DNA from: Helicobacteraceae bacterium
GTDB taxonomy: Bacteria > Campylobacterota > Campylobacteria > Campylobacterales > Sulfurimonadaceae
Direction: 5' to 3'
NCBI GenBank assembly: GCA_015488775.1
Contig: WFNF01000032.1
Location: 1 to 33,386 of the forward strand
DNA: 33,386 nt
How positions within the stretch are numbered: position 1 is the stretch's first letter; each line of letters begins with the position of its first letter. The notes beneath the pieces are model-generated. The model made no database searches and had not been told where the DNA came from. It worked only from the letters and a program-made list of their open reading frames with translations. Positions 1 to 8,652 of this stretch are shown piece after piece. A program made the translations under genes and the position numbers.

Positions 1-242
1 AATCTGAACTAAAAGAGGAAGATACTAAAGAGTTAAATGTAGAAGATGAAACTCTTAATACAGATGAAGATAGATTAGATGACTTGCTTGAAGATGAAAT
101 AACTCAAGATGAATCTGAACTAAAAGAGGAAGATACTAAAGAGTTAAATGTAGAAGATGAAACTCTTAATACAGATGAAGATAGATTAGATGACTTGCTT
201 GAAGATGAAATAACTCAAGATGAATCTGAACTAAAAGAGGAA
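1..242. repeat. 111-bp perfect tandem repeat within the acidic protein
   Basis: Two consecutive 111-bp copies (1-111 and 112-222) read as identical base for base, and a third copy begins at 223 and diverges after about base 241. The unit is a multiple of three (37 codons), so copy-number change keeps the frame. More copies may lie upstream of the window. Confidence 0.95.
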
Positions 243-782
243 ACATCCAATATAGATTCTAAAAATAACCTATTAGAACTAGATAGTACAGAAGATATTG
301 ATTTTCATGATTCAGATGAAACTTTGGATGAAGATATAAAAGAAAATAGCAATGATTTAAGCTTAGATGAATTAGAAGAGATAATTGAAGAAAAAGTTAG
401 TAAGCTTTCTGATGAAGAGCTAAATGAAGAGATAGAAGAGGATACACTTAACTCTTTAGATGAATTAGACTCATTAAATTCTAATGAACTTAAATTAGCT
501 GTTGGTGAAGAGGTAATAGAAGTACCAAAAGAAGAAAGTGAGATTAGTGTAGGAGAAAGTGAATTTGCATCTTTAGGCACAGAAGCCTTAGGTGAAGCGT
601 TAGAAAGTGAAGAAAATAATGTAAATTTAGATATTGAAACTCTTAATTCACTAAAAGAAGATAAAAACACTCCAATTGACTCTTTAAAAGCACTATTGAA
701 TGCGTTAGATGATAAAAATGTAAGAGCAAAAATGAAAGGTTTAAATATATCAATTAATATAACTATAGGTGAATCAAATTGA
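1..782 (+). CDS. Highly acidic repeat protein, 5'-truncated
   Basis: The reading frame is open from base 3 to the TGA at 780-782 (259 residues), so the start lies outside the window; the first in-window TTG at 84 falls inside a repeat and is not a credible start. The protein is dominated by Glu, Asp, Leu, Ser and Asn, with almost no aromatic residues. Its N-terminal part is a 37-residue repeat encoded by an exact 111-bp tandem duplication. The last ~30 residues are less acidic and end in an MKGLNISINITIGESN segment, which may be the conserved part. From memory, Campylobacter carries a 'highly acidic protein' between fliR and gmk, so this looks like the same locus. Its stop overlaps the gmk start by 4 bp, which implies co-translation. 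Function unknown; low-complexity, probably disordered and cytoplasmic. Confidence 0.8.
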   Translation, partial: SELKEEDTKELNVEDETLNTDEDRLDDLLEDEITQDESELKEEDTKELNVEDETLNTDEDRLDDLLEDEITQDESELKEETSNIDSKNNLLELDSTEDIDFHDSDETLDEDIKENSNDLSLDELEEIIEEKVSKLSDEELNEEIEEDTLNSLDELDSLNSNELKLAVGEEVIEVPKEESEISVGESEFASLGTEALGEALESEENNVNLDIETLNSLKEDKNTPIDSLKALLNALDDKNVRAKMKGLNISINITIGESN

Positions 783-1402
783 ATTGTAAAACAGGAGCTA
801 TAATAGTATTATCAGGACCTAGTGGAGCAGGAAAAAGTTCATTAATAAATAAAATTGAAGATCAAATTGGTGAGTATTACTTTTCTATATCTACTACAAC
901 AAGAGGGATTAGAGATGGAGAAGTTAATGGAGAACATTATCACTTTGTAACAGAAGAACAATTTAAAGAAGATATTGAAGATGAAAACTTTTTAGAGTAT
1001 GCTTATGTGCATGGAAATTACTATGGAACATCACTAAAACCAGTTAAAGAAGCTCTAAAAAATGGTAAACTTGTCATTTTTGACATTGATGTGCAAGGTC
1101 ATGACGCAGTGCAAAACAGATTAGGTGATATCACAACCTCTGTTTTTATTACAACTCCATCATTAAAAATACTAAGAGATAGACTTTCTCGTAGAGCTAC
1201 TGATGCTATAGAAGTAATCAATAGAAGAATATCTATAGCAACCAAAGAAGTACAACGTATATCAGAATATGATTATCTGATCATAAATGATGATTTAGAC
1301 TTAGCTGCTAACACTTTAGTATCTATTGCAAAAGCTGCAAGAATGAAAATTCCAAGTATGGAAATTTCTAAATTTATACAAGAGTGGGAAGAAGACTCAT
1401 AG
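779..1402 (+). CDS. gmk: Guanylate kinase
   Basis: Guanylate kinase phosphorylates GMP/dGMP to GDP/dGDP with ATP in the cytoplasm. The 207-residue protein has normal family length. The P-loop GPSGAGKS is at residues 13-20, followed by the GMP-binding region with the typical STTTRxxRxGExxGxHYxFV pattern (about residues 38-57). The start is TTG at 779, overlapping the upstream stop in TTGA; an AGGTGA sequence about 7 bases upstream supports it, and no ATG precedes the P-loop at a reasonable distance. Gene order acidic protein-gmk-tatA-argS is conserved in Campylobacterota as I recall it. Confidence 0.97.
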   Translation: MNCKTGAIIVLSGPSGAGKSSLINKIEDQIGEYYFSISTTTRGIRDGEVNGEHYHFVTEEQFKEDIEDENFLEYAYVHGNYYGTSLKPVKEALKNGKLVIFDIDVQGHDAVQNRLGDITTSVFITTPSLKILRDRLSRRATDAIEVINRRISIATKEVQRISEYDYLIINDDLDLAANTLVSIAKAARMKIPSMEISKFIQEWEEDS

Positions 1403-1441
1403 TCAAAATAAAAATTTATAGATATATTTATTTTACTTTGC

Positions 1442-1447
1442 TATAAT
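1442..1447 (+). promoter_or_regulatory. -10 element of the tatA promoter
   Basis: TATAAT at 1442-1447 sits 27 bp before the tatA ATG, behind a T/A-rich stretch typical of Campylobacterota sigma-70 promoters, which often lack a -35 hexamer. It would give tatA-argS its own transcript in addition to read-through from gmk. Confidence 0.6.
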
Positions 1448-1474
1448 CATTACAATATTTTTTAAAGGACACAT

Positions 1475-1705
1475 ATGCCTCAAATTCCTGGTGGATTAGA
1501 ACTAGTATTAATACTAGCGGTTGTTATACTTCTATTTGGGGGTAAAAAAATTCCTGAACTAGCAAAAGGCCTTGGTCAGGGTATCAAAAATTTCAAAAAA
1601 TCTGTTAAAGATGATGATGAAGTGGTATCAACTGATGAACCAAAAAAGGTTGATACAAAAGAAGAAGTAGTATCTAACGAGACTACTAAAGAAAAACAAG
1701 TTTAA
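1475..1705 (+). CDS. tatA: Sec-independent translocase subunit TatA/TatE
   Basis: TatA forms the pore-like part of the twin-arginine translocon, which exports folded proteins across the inner membrane. The 76-residue protein has the family layout: a short periplasmic N-terminus, one membrane helix (about residues 7-22), the hinge and start of the amphipathic helix in [20 protein letters not shown] (about residues 21-40), and a charged tail. The phenylalanine-glycine pair after the transmembrane helix is the diagnostic feature. ATG start at 1475 has AAAGGA upstream. It lies 2 bp before argS. TatB and TatC are not in the window. Confidence 0.97.
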   Translation: MPQIPGGLELVLILAVVILLFGGKKIPELAKGLGQGIKNFKKSVKDDDEVVSTDEPKKVDTKEEVVSNETTKEKQV

Positions 1706-1707
1706 GC

Positions 1708-3288
1708 TTGAAACAAAAAGTATTAAAATACCTTCAATCAAACATTGAAGGTGAAATTGTTTTAGAAAAACCACGTGATAGAGCCTTTGGCCACTACGCA
1801 ACTCCTATCGCCTTCTCCCTAGCAAAAACACTAAGAAAATCACCAATGATTATAGCAGAAGATTTAGCATCATCTTTTAGTCAATCTCCAATGTTTTCAA
1901 GTGTTGAGTCAGTAAAAGGCTATATAAACCTAAGACTAAGTGAAAATTTTTTAGATGAATATGCAACTTGGGCTCTTAATAATAAAGACAGCTACTATAA
2001 AGGCAAACAAAGTAAAAAAATACTTTTGGAGTTTGTTAGTGCAAATCCTACAGGACCTTTACATATAGGTCATGCTAGAGGCGCTGTTTATGGTGATACG
2101 CTTTTACGTCTTGGTCGTGCTTTAGGCAATGAGATAACGGCAGAGTATTATGTAAATGATGCAGGAAATCAAATAGATCTTCTTGGTTTATCAATACAAC
2201 TTTATGCAAGAGAAAATCTTTTAGATGAGAGTGTAGAGTACCCTGAATCTTACTATAGAGGTGAGTATATAGGTGACTTAGCACTTGAAGCAAAAGAGGT
2301 TTTTGGTATTGATATACTTAAAGATGAGACAAGACAAAGAGAGTTAGCTCTTTGGGCAAAAGACAAGGTTATGAAGATTATTATTGATGATCTTGCTGAT
2401 TTGAACATACACTTTGACACCTTTGTTAGTGAATCTTCACTTTATGAAAATTGGGAAAAGATTTTAGATGCCCTAGGTGATGGTTTGTATGAAGATGAAG
2501 ATAAAATCTGGTTGCGATCAAGTGAAAAAGGTGATGAGAAGGACAGAGTTGTTGTAAGAGATGACAAAAGGCCAACTTACCTTTGTGGAGATATAATCTA
2601 CCATAATGAAAAGTTTAAAAGAGCTTATGATTATTATATCAATATATGGGGCGCAGATCATCATGGGTATATACCTAGAGTTAAAGCTTCTATAGATTTT
2701 TTAGGTCATGACTCTTCTAAACTTGAAGTACAATTATCGCAAATGGTTTCTTTACTGAAAGATGGTGAACCTTACAAGATGAGTAAGCGTGCTGGAAATG
2801 TAATACTTATGAGTGATATAACTAAAGAGATTGGTAGTGATGCTTTAAGATTTATTTTTGCAAGTAAAAAAAGTGACACTGCTTTAGAGTTTGACTTAAA
2901 TGAGTTAAAAAAAGAGGATAGTTCTAATCCAACTTTTTACATCAACTACGCTCATGCTAGAATACAGACTTTACTTAGTAAAAGTTCGTTAAAAGAAGAT
3001 GAGATAATGTCATCTTCTTTGAAAAACTTAAGTGACGATGCAGATTCTTTACTTTTTGAAGCACTTCTTATAAATGAAGTTATTGAAGATGCATTTAACT
3101 CAAGACAAGTGCAAAAACTAAGTGATTATTTAAAATCACTTGCCGCTTTAATTCATAAATTTTATTATGACAATAAAGTTATTGGGAGTGAAGATGAGGC
3201 CAAACATCTTAAACTCTTAAGTATGGCAGCACTTTCTATAAAGTCTGGCTTGTCTTTACTTGGAATTACAGCTAAAGATTCAATGTAA
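1708..3288 (+). CDS. argS: Arginyl-tRNA synthetase
   Basis: This class I aminoacyl-tRNA synthetase charges tRNA-Arg with arginine. The 526-residue length is normal. The N-terminal Add-1 domain occupies roughly residues 1-100; the HIGH signature is at residues 119-122 within ANPTGPLHIGHARG, and KMSKR is at 357-361. The C-terminal DALR anticodon-binding domain follows, with a helix-rich end. The start is TTG at 1708, two bases after the tatA stop; no ATG lies before the conserved FGHYATPIAFSLAK block, so the TTG is needed to keep the N-terminal domain. The Shine-Dalgarno match is weak, consistent with coupling to tatA. Confidence 0.96.
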   Translation: MKQKVLKYLQSNIEGEIVLEKPRDRAFGHYATPIAFSLAKTLRKSPMIIAEDLASSFSQSPMFSSVESVKGYINLRLSENFLDEYATWALNNKDSYYKGKQSKKILLEFVSANPTGPLHIGHARGAVYGDTLLRLGRALGNEITAEYYVNDAGNQIDLLGLSIQLYARENLLDESVEYPESYYRGEYIGDLALEAKEVFGIDILKDETRQRELALWAKDKVMKIIIDDLADLNIHFDTFVSESSLYENWEKILDALGDGLYEDEDKIWLRSSEKGDEKDRVVVRDDKRPTYLCGDIIYHNEKFKRAYDYYINIWGADHHGYIPRVKASIDFLGHDSSKLEVQLSQMVSLLKDGEPYKMSKRAGNVILMSDITKEIGSDALRFIFASKKSDTALEFDLNELKKEDSSNPTFYINYAHARIQTLLSKSSLKEDEIMSSSLKNLSDDADSLLFEALLINEVIEDAFNSRQVQKLSDYLKSLAALIHKFYYDNKVIGSEDEAKHLKLLSMAALSIKSGLSLLGITAKDSM

Positions 3289-3309
3289 TATACTTAATAC
3301 ATTGAATCT
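3276..3309 (+). terminator. Hairpin over the argS stop codon
   Basis: A perfect 12-bp inverted repeat (3276-3287 with 3298-3309, loop of 10) contains the argS TAA. There is no strong T-run after it, so it may act as an mRNA 3' stabiliser or a weak terminator. Confidence 0.5.
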
Positions 3310-3389
3310 AAAGTAACTTATACATATATCAAATAAATATATATATTTATTACATATAATTTTAATTTAGATTTAATACAAAAAATGTT

Positions 3390-3395
3390 TATAAT
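3390..3395 (+). promoter_or_regulatory. -10 element for the receiver-domain gene
   Basis: TGTTTATAAT ends at 3395, 26 bp before the ATG at 3422, with AGGA at 3412-3415 as ribosome site. The upstream ~90 bp are extremely A/T-rich. Confidence 0.55.
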
Positions 3396-3421
3396 CTGAA
3401 ATCTATATATTAGGAAACGAT

Positions 3422-3817
3422 ATGCTAAAAATACTAATGGTCGATGACTCAAAAACAATTATTAGAGTTCTTAAAAATGTCCTTACACGCACTTTAGGTA
3501 GTGAAACAGTTTTTTTAGAAGCTTATAATGGTGAAGAAGCATTGGCAGTCGTAAAAAAGAATGAAGATATTGATATAATTTTACTTGATGTAAATATGCC
3601 TGTAATGACAGGTGATAAATTTTTAGAAATTTTAAGATCAAAGAGTGAATACAATAAAATCAAAGTTGTAATGGTTACAACAGAAGCAGAAAAAAAGACT
3701 GTTCTAAAAATAATGAAACTAGGAGCAAATGGATTTATTATTAAACCATTTACGCCAGAGGTTCTAAGAAAGTCTTTAGAACCTATTTTACGAAGACTTG
3801 GTGTAGATGTAAGTTAA
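3422..3817 (+). CDS. CheY-like stand-alone response regulator
   Basis: This is a single receiver domain of 131 residues with no output domain. Conserved residues are visible: acidic pocket Asp8-Asp9, phospho-acceptor Asp56 in LLDVNMP, Thr86/Thr87 and Lys108 in IIKPF. Stand-alone receivers act by protein-protein contact, as CheY does at the flagellar switch, or as phosphate sinks. The sequence starts MLKILMVDDSKTIIRVLKNV, unlike the canonical short CheY, so I do not assign cheY. It has its own promoter and ends facing ftsI on the other strand. Kinase partner unknown. Confidence 0.9.
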   Translation: MLKILMVDDSKTIIRVLKNVLTRTLGSETVFLEAYNGEEALAVVKKNEDIDIILLDVNMPVMTGDKFLEILRSKSEYNKIKVVMVTTEAEKKTVLKIMKLGANGFIIKPFTPEVLRKSLEPILRRLGVDVS

Positions 3818-3819
3818 TT

Positions 3820-3851
3820 ATAAAAGGCTATTTGCTAAGAGTTAAATAGCC
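3820..3851 (-). terminator. Intrinsic terminator of ftsI
   Basis: On the minus strand an 8-bp perfect stem (3844-3851 with 3826-3833, loop of 10) is followed by TTTTAT. The stem contains the ftsI stop codon. On the plus strand it also lies just past the receiver gene and may block read-through there. Confidence 0.75.
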
Positions 3852-5579
3852 CTCGTTTAACATAATATCAACTACATTTTTAAATACAGGAACAGCTGTT
3901 TTTGATGCAAATTGAGACTTTTTAGGTTGTATAACAGTTACTCCCATTGTATATTTATGAGTTTTATCATTTACAAAACCTATAAATGAGGTGTTATACT
4001 TTTCAACATAGTGACCGTGTTCAGCTATATGAGCAGTTCCAGTTTTTCCACCTATAATTAAACCTTTTATATCAGTTGCTCTACCAGTACCTTTTCTTAC
4101 TGTTTTAATAAGAATTTTTTTAATTTTATGTGCAATTGCAGCAGAGATAACTTGTGCAGGCTCACTTGGGTATATCTCATACTCTTTAGAATAGATATCT
4201 ACAACTTTATCTACTATTTGTGGAGTTAACATCTTTCCATCATTATTAAACACATTATAAGCTTTTATTAACTGCATTAAGTTCAATCTCATACCATATC
4301 CATAAGATGCAGTAGCTTTATATATCTTTGAGCGAAAATTTCTCACATCTGGAATTTTACCTTTTTTTTCATATGGTAAATCTACACCACTGATTTGAGC
4401 AAAACCATAGTCTAATAATCCTTGATGAAATTCATAGGGATCAAGCCTTTGTGATATTTTTGACATACCTATATTAGATGAATGAACTATGATATCTTCA
4501 GCACCAATCCATCCCATTTTGTGTTCATCAGTAATAGTTTTTCTGCCTATCTTATACTTTCCATTTTCACAGTTAATAATCTCATATGGATTAAGCTTTT
4601 TATTTTTAATAAGAATAGAAAAGACTATAGGTTTTAAAACTGAACCAGGTTCAAAACTATATTCTACAACAGAAGGATTTAATGCTGAATAATCTTTTTT
4701 AGTTATATTTTTTGGTTTATATCTATTTGAACTAGCACAAATCATTATTTTTCCAGTTTTAGAATCCATCAAGGTCACAAAAACTTCTTTAGCACCTAAG
4801 TCTTTTTTATAAAAATCAAGCATTTTTTCCACTCTCACTTGAAGATTTAAAGGTATATTTAAATGCAAATCATAGCCATCTCTTGGCTCTTGAGTAAAAG
4901 AAAGTTTATTAAATATCATATATCCATTTACATCTCTTAATGCATACTGTTTCCCATCTTTTTTAGCATTCAAATCATCGTCATAAAAGTTATCTAAACC
5001 TTTAACTCCATGTGACTTAGTATAACCATCCTCTTCTGATTTTTTAGGATAACCAATAATTGGAGTAAGCGTATCTTCGTAAGGATATTCTCTAGTCTCT
5101 CCGCTCTCGATAATATTTAAACCTTGTAAAATACTTCTACCATTTGAAGTTTCGTATTCAATGAAAACGCCTAAACGTCTTAACTCATAAGCTAAGCTTT
5201 TTAAATATTGTGCTTCTTTAGCAGATACATCGTAACTTAAAACAACACTACCTTTTTTAGAGTTTATTTTTTTTCTGATTTTTTTTATTGGAATATTGCT
5301 ATATATATTTAATAATTTAACAAACAGTTCCTTTTTATTTGGATCAATATTTTTTGTATTTACAACTGCTTTATAAAGCTTTTTTGTATCACAAATATGA
5401 TAGCCATCTTTACTAATAATAGAGCCTCTTTGTGCTTTTGAACTATCATGAATATATTTAGATGGTAGATGTCTAGGCTTAAGAGCCAAGTAAAGCATCA
5501 TAAATAAAAATATTATTAGTGAGATAACAATAAAAGAGTAAAGTATAAATATTTTTTTAGATTTTGTCTGTAAATACAT
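3828..5579 (-). CDS. ftsI: Peptidoglycan D,D-transpeptidase (class B PBP, FtsI type)
   Basis: This class B penicillin-binding protein cross-links peptidoglycan at the division septum. The 583-residue protein has one N-terminal membrane anchor (about residues 10-33), a dimerisation domain starting with the RGSIISKDG motif (about 51-59), and a C-terminal transpeptidase domain with all three active-site motifs: SVLK at 313-316 (Ser313 nucleophile), SSN at 367-369 and KTGTA at 512-516. The size and RGSI motif fit FtsI better than the larger PBP2/MrdA, but no dcw-cluster neighbours are present. The ATG at 5579 is accepted because the membrane anchor follows directly. It is transcribed divergently from the exported protein at 5630. 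Confidence 0.9.
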   Translation of the reverse strand: MYLQTKSKKIFILYSFIVISLIIFLFMMLYLALKPRHLPSKYIHDSSKAQRGSIISKDGYHICDTKKLYKAVVNTKNIDPNKKELFVKLLNIYSNIPIKKIRKKINSKKGSVVLSYDVSAKEAQYLKSLAYELRRLGVFIEYETSNGRSILQGLNIIESGETREYPYEDTLTPIIGYPKKSEEDGYTKSHGVKGLDNFYDDDLNAKKDGKQYALRDVNGYMIFNKLSFTQEPRDGYDLHLNIPLNLQVRVEKMLDFYKKDLGAKEVFVTLMDSKTGKIMICASSNRYKPKNITKKDYSALNPSVVEYSFEPGSVLKPIVFSILIKNKKLNPYEIINCENGKYKIGRKTITDEHKMGWIGAEDIIVHSSNIGMSKISQRLDPYEFHQGLLDYGFAQISGVDLPYEKKGKIPDVRNFRSKIYKATASYGYGMRLNLMQLIKAYNVFNNDGKMLTPQIVDKVVDIYSKEYEIYPSEPAQVISAAIAHKIKKILIKTVRKGTGRATDIKGLIIGGKTGTAHIAEHGHYVEKYNTSFIGFVNDKTHKYTMGVTVIQPKKSQFASKTAVPVFKNVVDIMLNEGYLTLSK

Positions 5580-5629
5580 AATATGTTAAAATAGCCTAAT
5601 GATTTAAAAAGTTAAAGGAATTATACCAA

Positions 5630-6397
5630 ATGATAGTGAAATATATTTTATTAATATTTATTAGCATAAATTTGTTTTCTGTAGAGATAGAAAAAAACAT
5701 AAACTACAATGGACCAATAAAGCTAACTGCCGCAAATCTTGGAGTTAGCTTAGGTCTAAATTTTATGCAAAATGCCTTTCTAAATGATAAACAACTTATA
5801 GTAAAAAACACAAATACAAATCAAACTATATTTGTTACAAATATTAGAGATTACAATAGAGATATATTTACATATAATATTATGATTAAAAACCATAAAT
5901 ACATACTTGTAAATAAAAAACAAATTCGTACAAACTTAAGTTTAGGAATATATGAAGCATTAAATTCAGATATAGTTCTACAAAGGTTTTTGCTAAAATC
6001 AACTTCACTAAGAGCATTAGTTATAGAAACATTTAGTCAAAAACATATGTATACTAGTGCTAATATGGAGGTAAATAAATTTATTAATAAAATTACTTTT
6101 ACACCTTTAAAACCTTTAGATAATTCTAAAAATAATTATGAAAGCACACTACAAGGAAAACATTTTGTTATAATTGATAAAGATAAAAAACATCAGGTTT
6201 GGTTATGTTCAAATAAAAATTTTAGAATCATTTCTAATCACACGCTATATTATGGTGTCTGGGAAGTAAATAAAAATAATCTAAAATTAAATTTTGACAA
6301 TAATTTAGTAAGAAATTTTTCTTTAAAAACACAAAACAACTCAATTATTATTAATAATAACCGTGCATTTTTTTTAGCAAACAATTTTTGTAGATAA
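5630..6397 (+). CDS. Exported protein of unknown function
   Basis: I do not recognise this 255-residue protein. The first ~17 residues form a hydrophobic signal-like segment ending near FSVEIEKN, so it is probably periplasmic. The rest is rich in Asn, Lys and Ile with no motif I can name; the C-terminal half (about residues 170-250) has short alternating hydrophobic segments that suggest beta structure, including HQVWLCSNKNFRI. Two cysteines (C200 region and near the C-terminus) could form a disulfide. AAAGGA precedes the ATG. It is 18 bp from the next exported protein and divergent from ftsI, so a role at the cell envelope is a guess from context. Confidence 0.75.
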   Translation: MIVKYILLIFISINLFSVEIEKNINYNGPIKLTAANLGVSLGLNFMQNAFLNDKQLIVKNTNTNQTIFVTNIRDYNRDIFTYNIMIKNHKYILVNKKQIRTNLSLGIYEALNSDIVLQRFLLKSTSLRALVIETFSQKHMYTSANMEVNKFINKITFTPLKPLDNSKNNYESTLQGKHFVIIDKDKKHQVWLCSNKNFRIISNHTLYYGVWEVNKNNLKLNFDNNLVRNFSLKTQNNSIIINNNRAFFLANNFCR

Positions 6398-6415
6398 TTA
6401 TGTTAAACTAAGTTT

Positions 6416-7246
6416 ATGAAAAAATTACTACTACTATTACTTATACTGCTAGATGTGTATGCTAAAAATCCATTAATATATGCCCAAGTTGGTGATGAAA
6501 TATATAATTTCGAAAATGATTTAAAATTTTTAAATATAAAGATTAACTTTTTAGAGTTTAATCTGTTTTTAGAAAAATTAGAAAAAACAAAGCAACTTGG
6601 TTATCAACTAGATAAAAATATCACTAAAGATCAAAGTGAGATATATTTAGATAGTTTAAGAGAATTAAAATCTGAATATAAAAGACTAAAATATGTTATA
6701 AATATTGATTTAAATAACAATATCTATAAAGATATAAAAACTTTAAATGACTCAAACCTAACATGGATAAAGGACAATCAAATAGTTAAATTATCTTTAT
6801 ACTCTTTTGATATAAATGATTCAATTAAAGTTTCAACTAATGAATCTATACACAGTACACTACCCTACTTTAGGAATATGCTTTTAAATTCAAGAGAAAA
6901 CAATACATCAATCTCATATTGTTTAAATGAATTAACTGCATTAAATGTATGGTTAAAAAAAATCCAACAAGATATATATATATGTAATAAAGTGGAGTAC
7001 TTTAAGCAAATAAATCAATATAGATTAAGAACAATAAAAGAGTGTCAACCAATATCGAAAAACTTAAGTGATGTTTGGGCAATAAGAAGTAAAAAAGTTT
7101 ATGCGATGTACCAAAAAAAGTTTGAAAAAAGCTGTGTTTATAATAAACCTAAAGATGTAAATATTACAAAAGCTGATATAAGTGAACTTGAAATTTTTGA
7201 AGATTTAGATGACGAAAGTTTATCTTTTGATGAAGATGGACATTAA
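6416..7246 (+). CDS. Exported protein of unknown function
   Basis: The protein has 276 residues and starts with a clear signal peptide, MKKLLLLLLILLDVYAK, cleaved near residue 16. The mature part is mostly helical and charged, with four or more cysteines (for example SYCLNEL, IYICNKV, IKECQPI, KSCVYNK) that could form disulfides in the periplasm, and an acidic C-terminus. I do not recognise a family. It lies 18 bp after another exported unknown and probably shares its transcript. The next gene downstream, on the other strand, is an L,D-transpeptidase. Confidence 0.75.
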   Translation: MKKLLLLLLILLDVYAKNPLIYAQVGDEIYNFENDLKFLNIKINFLEFNLFLEKLEKTKQLGYQLDKNITKDQSEIYLDSLRELKSEYKRLKYVINIDLNNNIYKDIKTLNDSNLTWIKDNQIVKLSLYSFDINDSIKVSTNESIHSTLPYFRNMLLNSRENNTSISYCLNELTALNVWLKKIQQDIYICNKVEYFKQINQYRLRTIKECQPISKNLSDVWAIRSKKVYAMYQKKFEKSCVYNKPKDVNITKADISELEIFEDLDDESLSFDEDGH

Positions 7247-7255
7247 AAAATATCT

Positions 7256-7945
7256 CTAAAAACATTCAATGCCATCAAATTGTTTTTTAACCTCACTACA
7301 CTCATTTGATGTGATTTGAACCAAGGTACTTTTGTTAGATTTATTAATTAATCTTAATAAATCTAACAAATCATCTTTAGCCATACTTGTACAACCCATA
7401 GTTCCAGATGAAACACCTCTTTGGATATGTAAAAATATACATGAACCAGCATTTTTAATTTGATGTTTATTGTATTCAACCTCTACAACTAAATCATAAA
7501 GGTTGTCATCTCTTAACATATTTTCAAAACTTTGAGGATTGTCGCTATCTAGCTTTTTTAAAACTTTATTGTAATATTTTGAGTTTGAATCATCTACACA
7601 GATTAAATCTTTATCAATATGTGTAGAGTTTTTAATTTTATCATTTTTTGTATATATATTGCCAAGTTTAAAAATACCAAGTGGTGCTTTTTTATCACCC
7701 TCTTGTTTTTTCTTTATACTTGGTTTAAAAACATTTTCTTCAACTCCAAGAGCCAAACCTAGTTTCCCAATATTTACCGAAAAACTCAAATTTTCTTTAT
7801 TATAATAATTTTTATCATTTTTACTGTATGCACTTAGATGCCCAACACTAGAATTATAATCATCTGCAATCACTAAGACCAACAAATCACTAGCACTTAA
7901 AGAAACATATGAGTAAAAAATAAAATTTACCAAGATTTTTTTCAT
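7256..7945 (-). CDS. L,D-transpeptidase (YkuD domain) family protein
   Basis: YkuD enzymes use a catalytic cysteine to act on peptidoglycan stem peptides (3-3 cross-links, lipoprotein anchoring or trimming). This 229-residue protein has an N-terminal signal segment (about residues 1-19), a substrate-side motif APLGIFKLG (about 87-95) and the catalytic region with His173 in FLHIQRG and Cys185 in GTMGCTSM. The usual SHGC(I/V)R is replaced by TMGCTSM, as in the more distant COG3786-type members. ATG at 7945 is followed at once by the signal sequence. Convergent with the exported gene at 6416, with only 9 bp between stops. Confidence 0.85.
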   Translation of the reverse strand: MKKILVNFIFYSYVSLSASDLLVLVIADDYNSSVGHLSAYSKNDKNYYNKENLSFSVNIGKLGLALGVEENVFKPSIKKKQEGDKKAPLGIFKLGNIYTKNDKIKNSTHIDKDLICVDDSNSKYYNKVLKKLDSDNPQSFENMLRDDNLYDLVVEVEYNKHQIKNAGSCIFLHIQRGVSSGTMGCTSMAKDDLLDLLRLINKSNKSTLVQITSNECSEVKKQFDGIECF

Positions 7946-8018
7946 AATACCACCACTTAAAGTTTAATTAATATATTCTATACTAACATACCTAAACTTA
8001 TGAGTAAGGTTTTGAATT

Positions 8019-8642
8019 ATGAATATAGAAATTTACAAGGCAAGTGAAAAAGATTTAGATTTTATTTCAAACACAATGTTTGAACAATCTAGATATGAAA
8101 AAAATAGCGGTTTTTTTGATAAATTATTTGATACAAACGATAATAAAATAATTTTAGATAAACTTAAAAAATTAATGACAACTTCTAGCAAATCATACCT
8201 CCATCTAAAAAATTTTCTTGTAGCTAAAGTAGCTGGAAAAAACGCTGGTATTCTTTGTGGTTACGAACCACGTATAGACACTCAGGAAAAGTTCACCTCT
8301 TCTCTTGAAGAGATTGGGGTTGATCAGTCATATAAAGATAGACTAAATTCCTTTTATATGTGTAGAAGTGATTTAGATAGAAAAACTTGGGTGTTAGACT
8401 TTATCATAGAAGATAAACAATTTGATGCATTAGACATATATAAAGCGTTAGTTCAAAAATCTTTATTAACCGCAAGAGTAAAAGGCTACAGAAAGTCTCA
8501 AACCATGCTAGATATAGGTTCTGTAGAAAGTGAATTAATATATAAAAAACTTGGTTTTGCTTTTATAGATGAAAGTATATGTCAAGAGTATGAATTGGAC
8601 TTTAATACAAGCGGTGTAAAGCGTTTAGAGATACAACTATAA
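8019..8642 (+). CDS. GNAT-like N-acetyltransferase
   Basis: The 207-residue protein opens with the N-terminal strand-helix of GNAT enzymes (IEIYKASEKDLDFISNTMFEQSR) and ends with the usual C-terminal block (SVESELIYKKLGFAFIDES). The central acetyl-CoA loop is poorly matched: WVLDFIIEDKQFDALDIYKALVQKSLLTARVKGYRK contains the expected helix but not a clear R/QxxGxG/A. It may be a divergent enzyme or a non-catalytic member. Substrate unknown. AAGG lies upstream of the ATG. The antiporter gene begins ~10 bp after its stop, suggesting one transcript. Confidence 0.65.
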   Translation: MNIEIYKASEKDLDFISNTMFEQSRYEKNSGFFDKLFDTNDNKIILDKLKKLMTTSSKSYLHLKNFLVAKVAGKNAGILCGYEPRIDTQEKFTSSLEEIGVDQSYKDRLNSFYMCRSDLDRKTWVLDFIIEDKQFDALDIYKALVQKSLLTARVKGYRKSQTMLDIGSVESELIYKKLGFAFIDESICQEYELDFNTSGVKRLEIQL

Positions 8643-8652
8643 GGTTAATGTC

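Noticed and set aside
84-86. TTG start for the acidic protein
   Set aside because: It lies inside a tandem repeat, and the frame is open to the left edge of the window.
305-670. Minus-strand Ser-rich frame opposite the acidic protein
   Set aside because: It is a shadow of Glu/Asp codon runs; Ser/Phe runs are what their reverse complement encodes.
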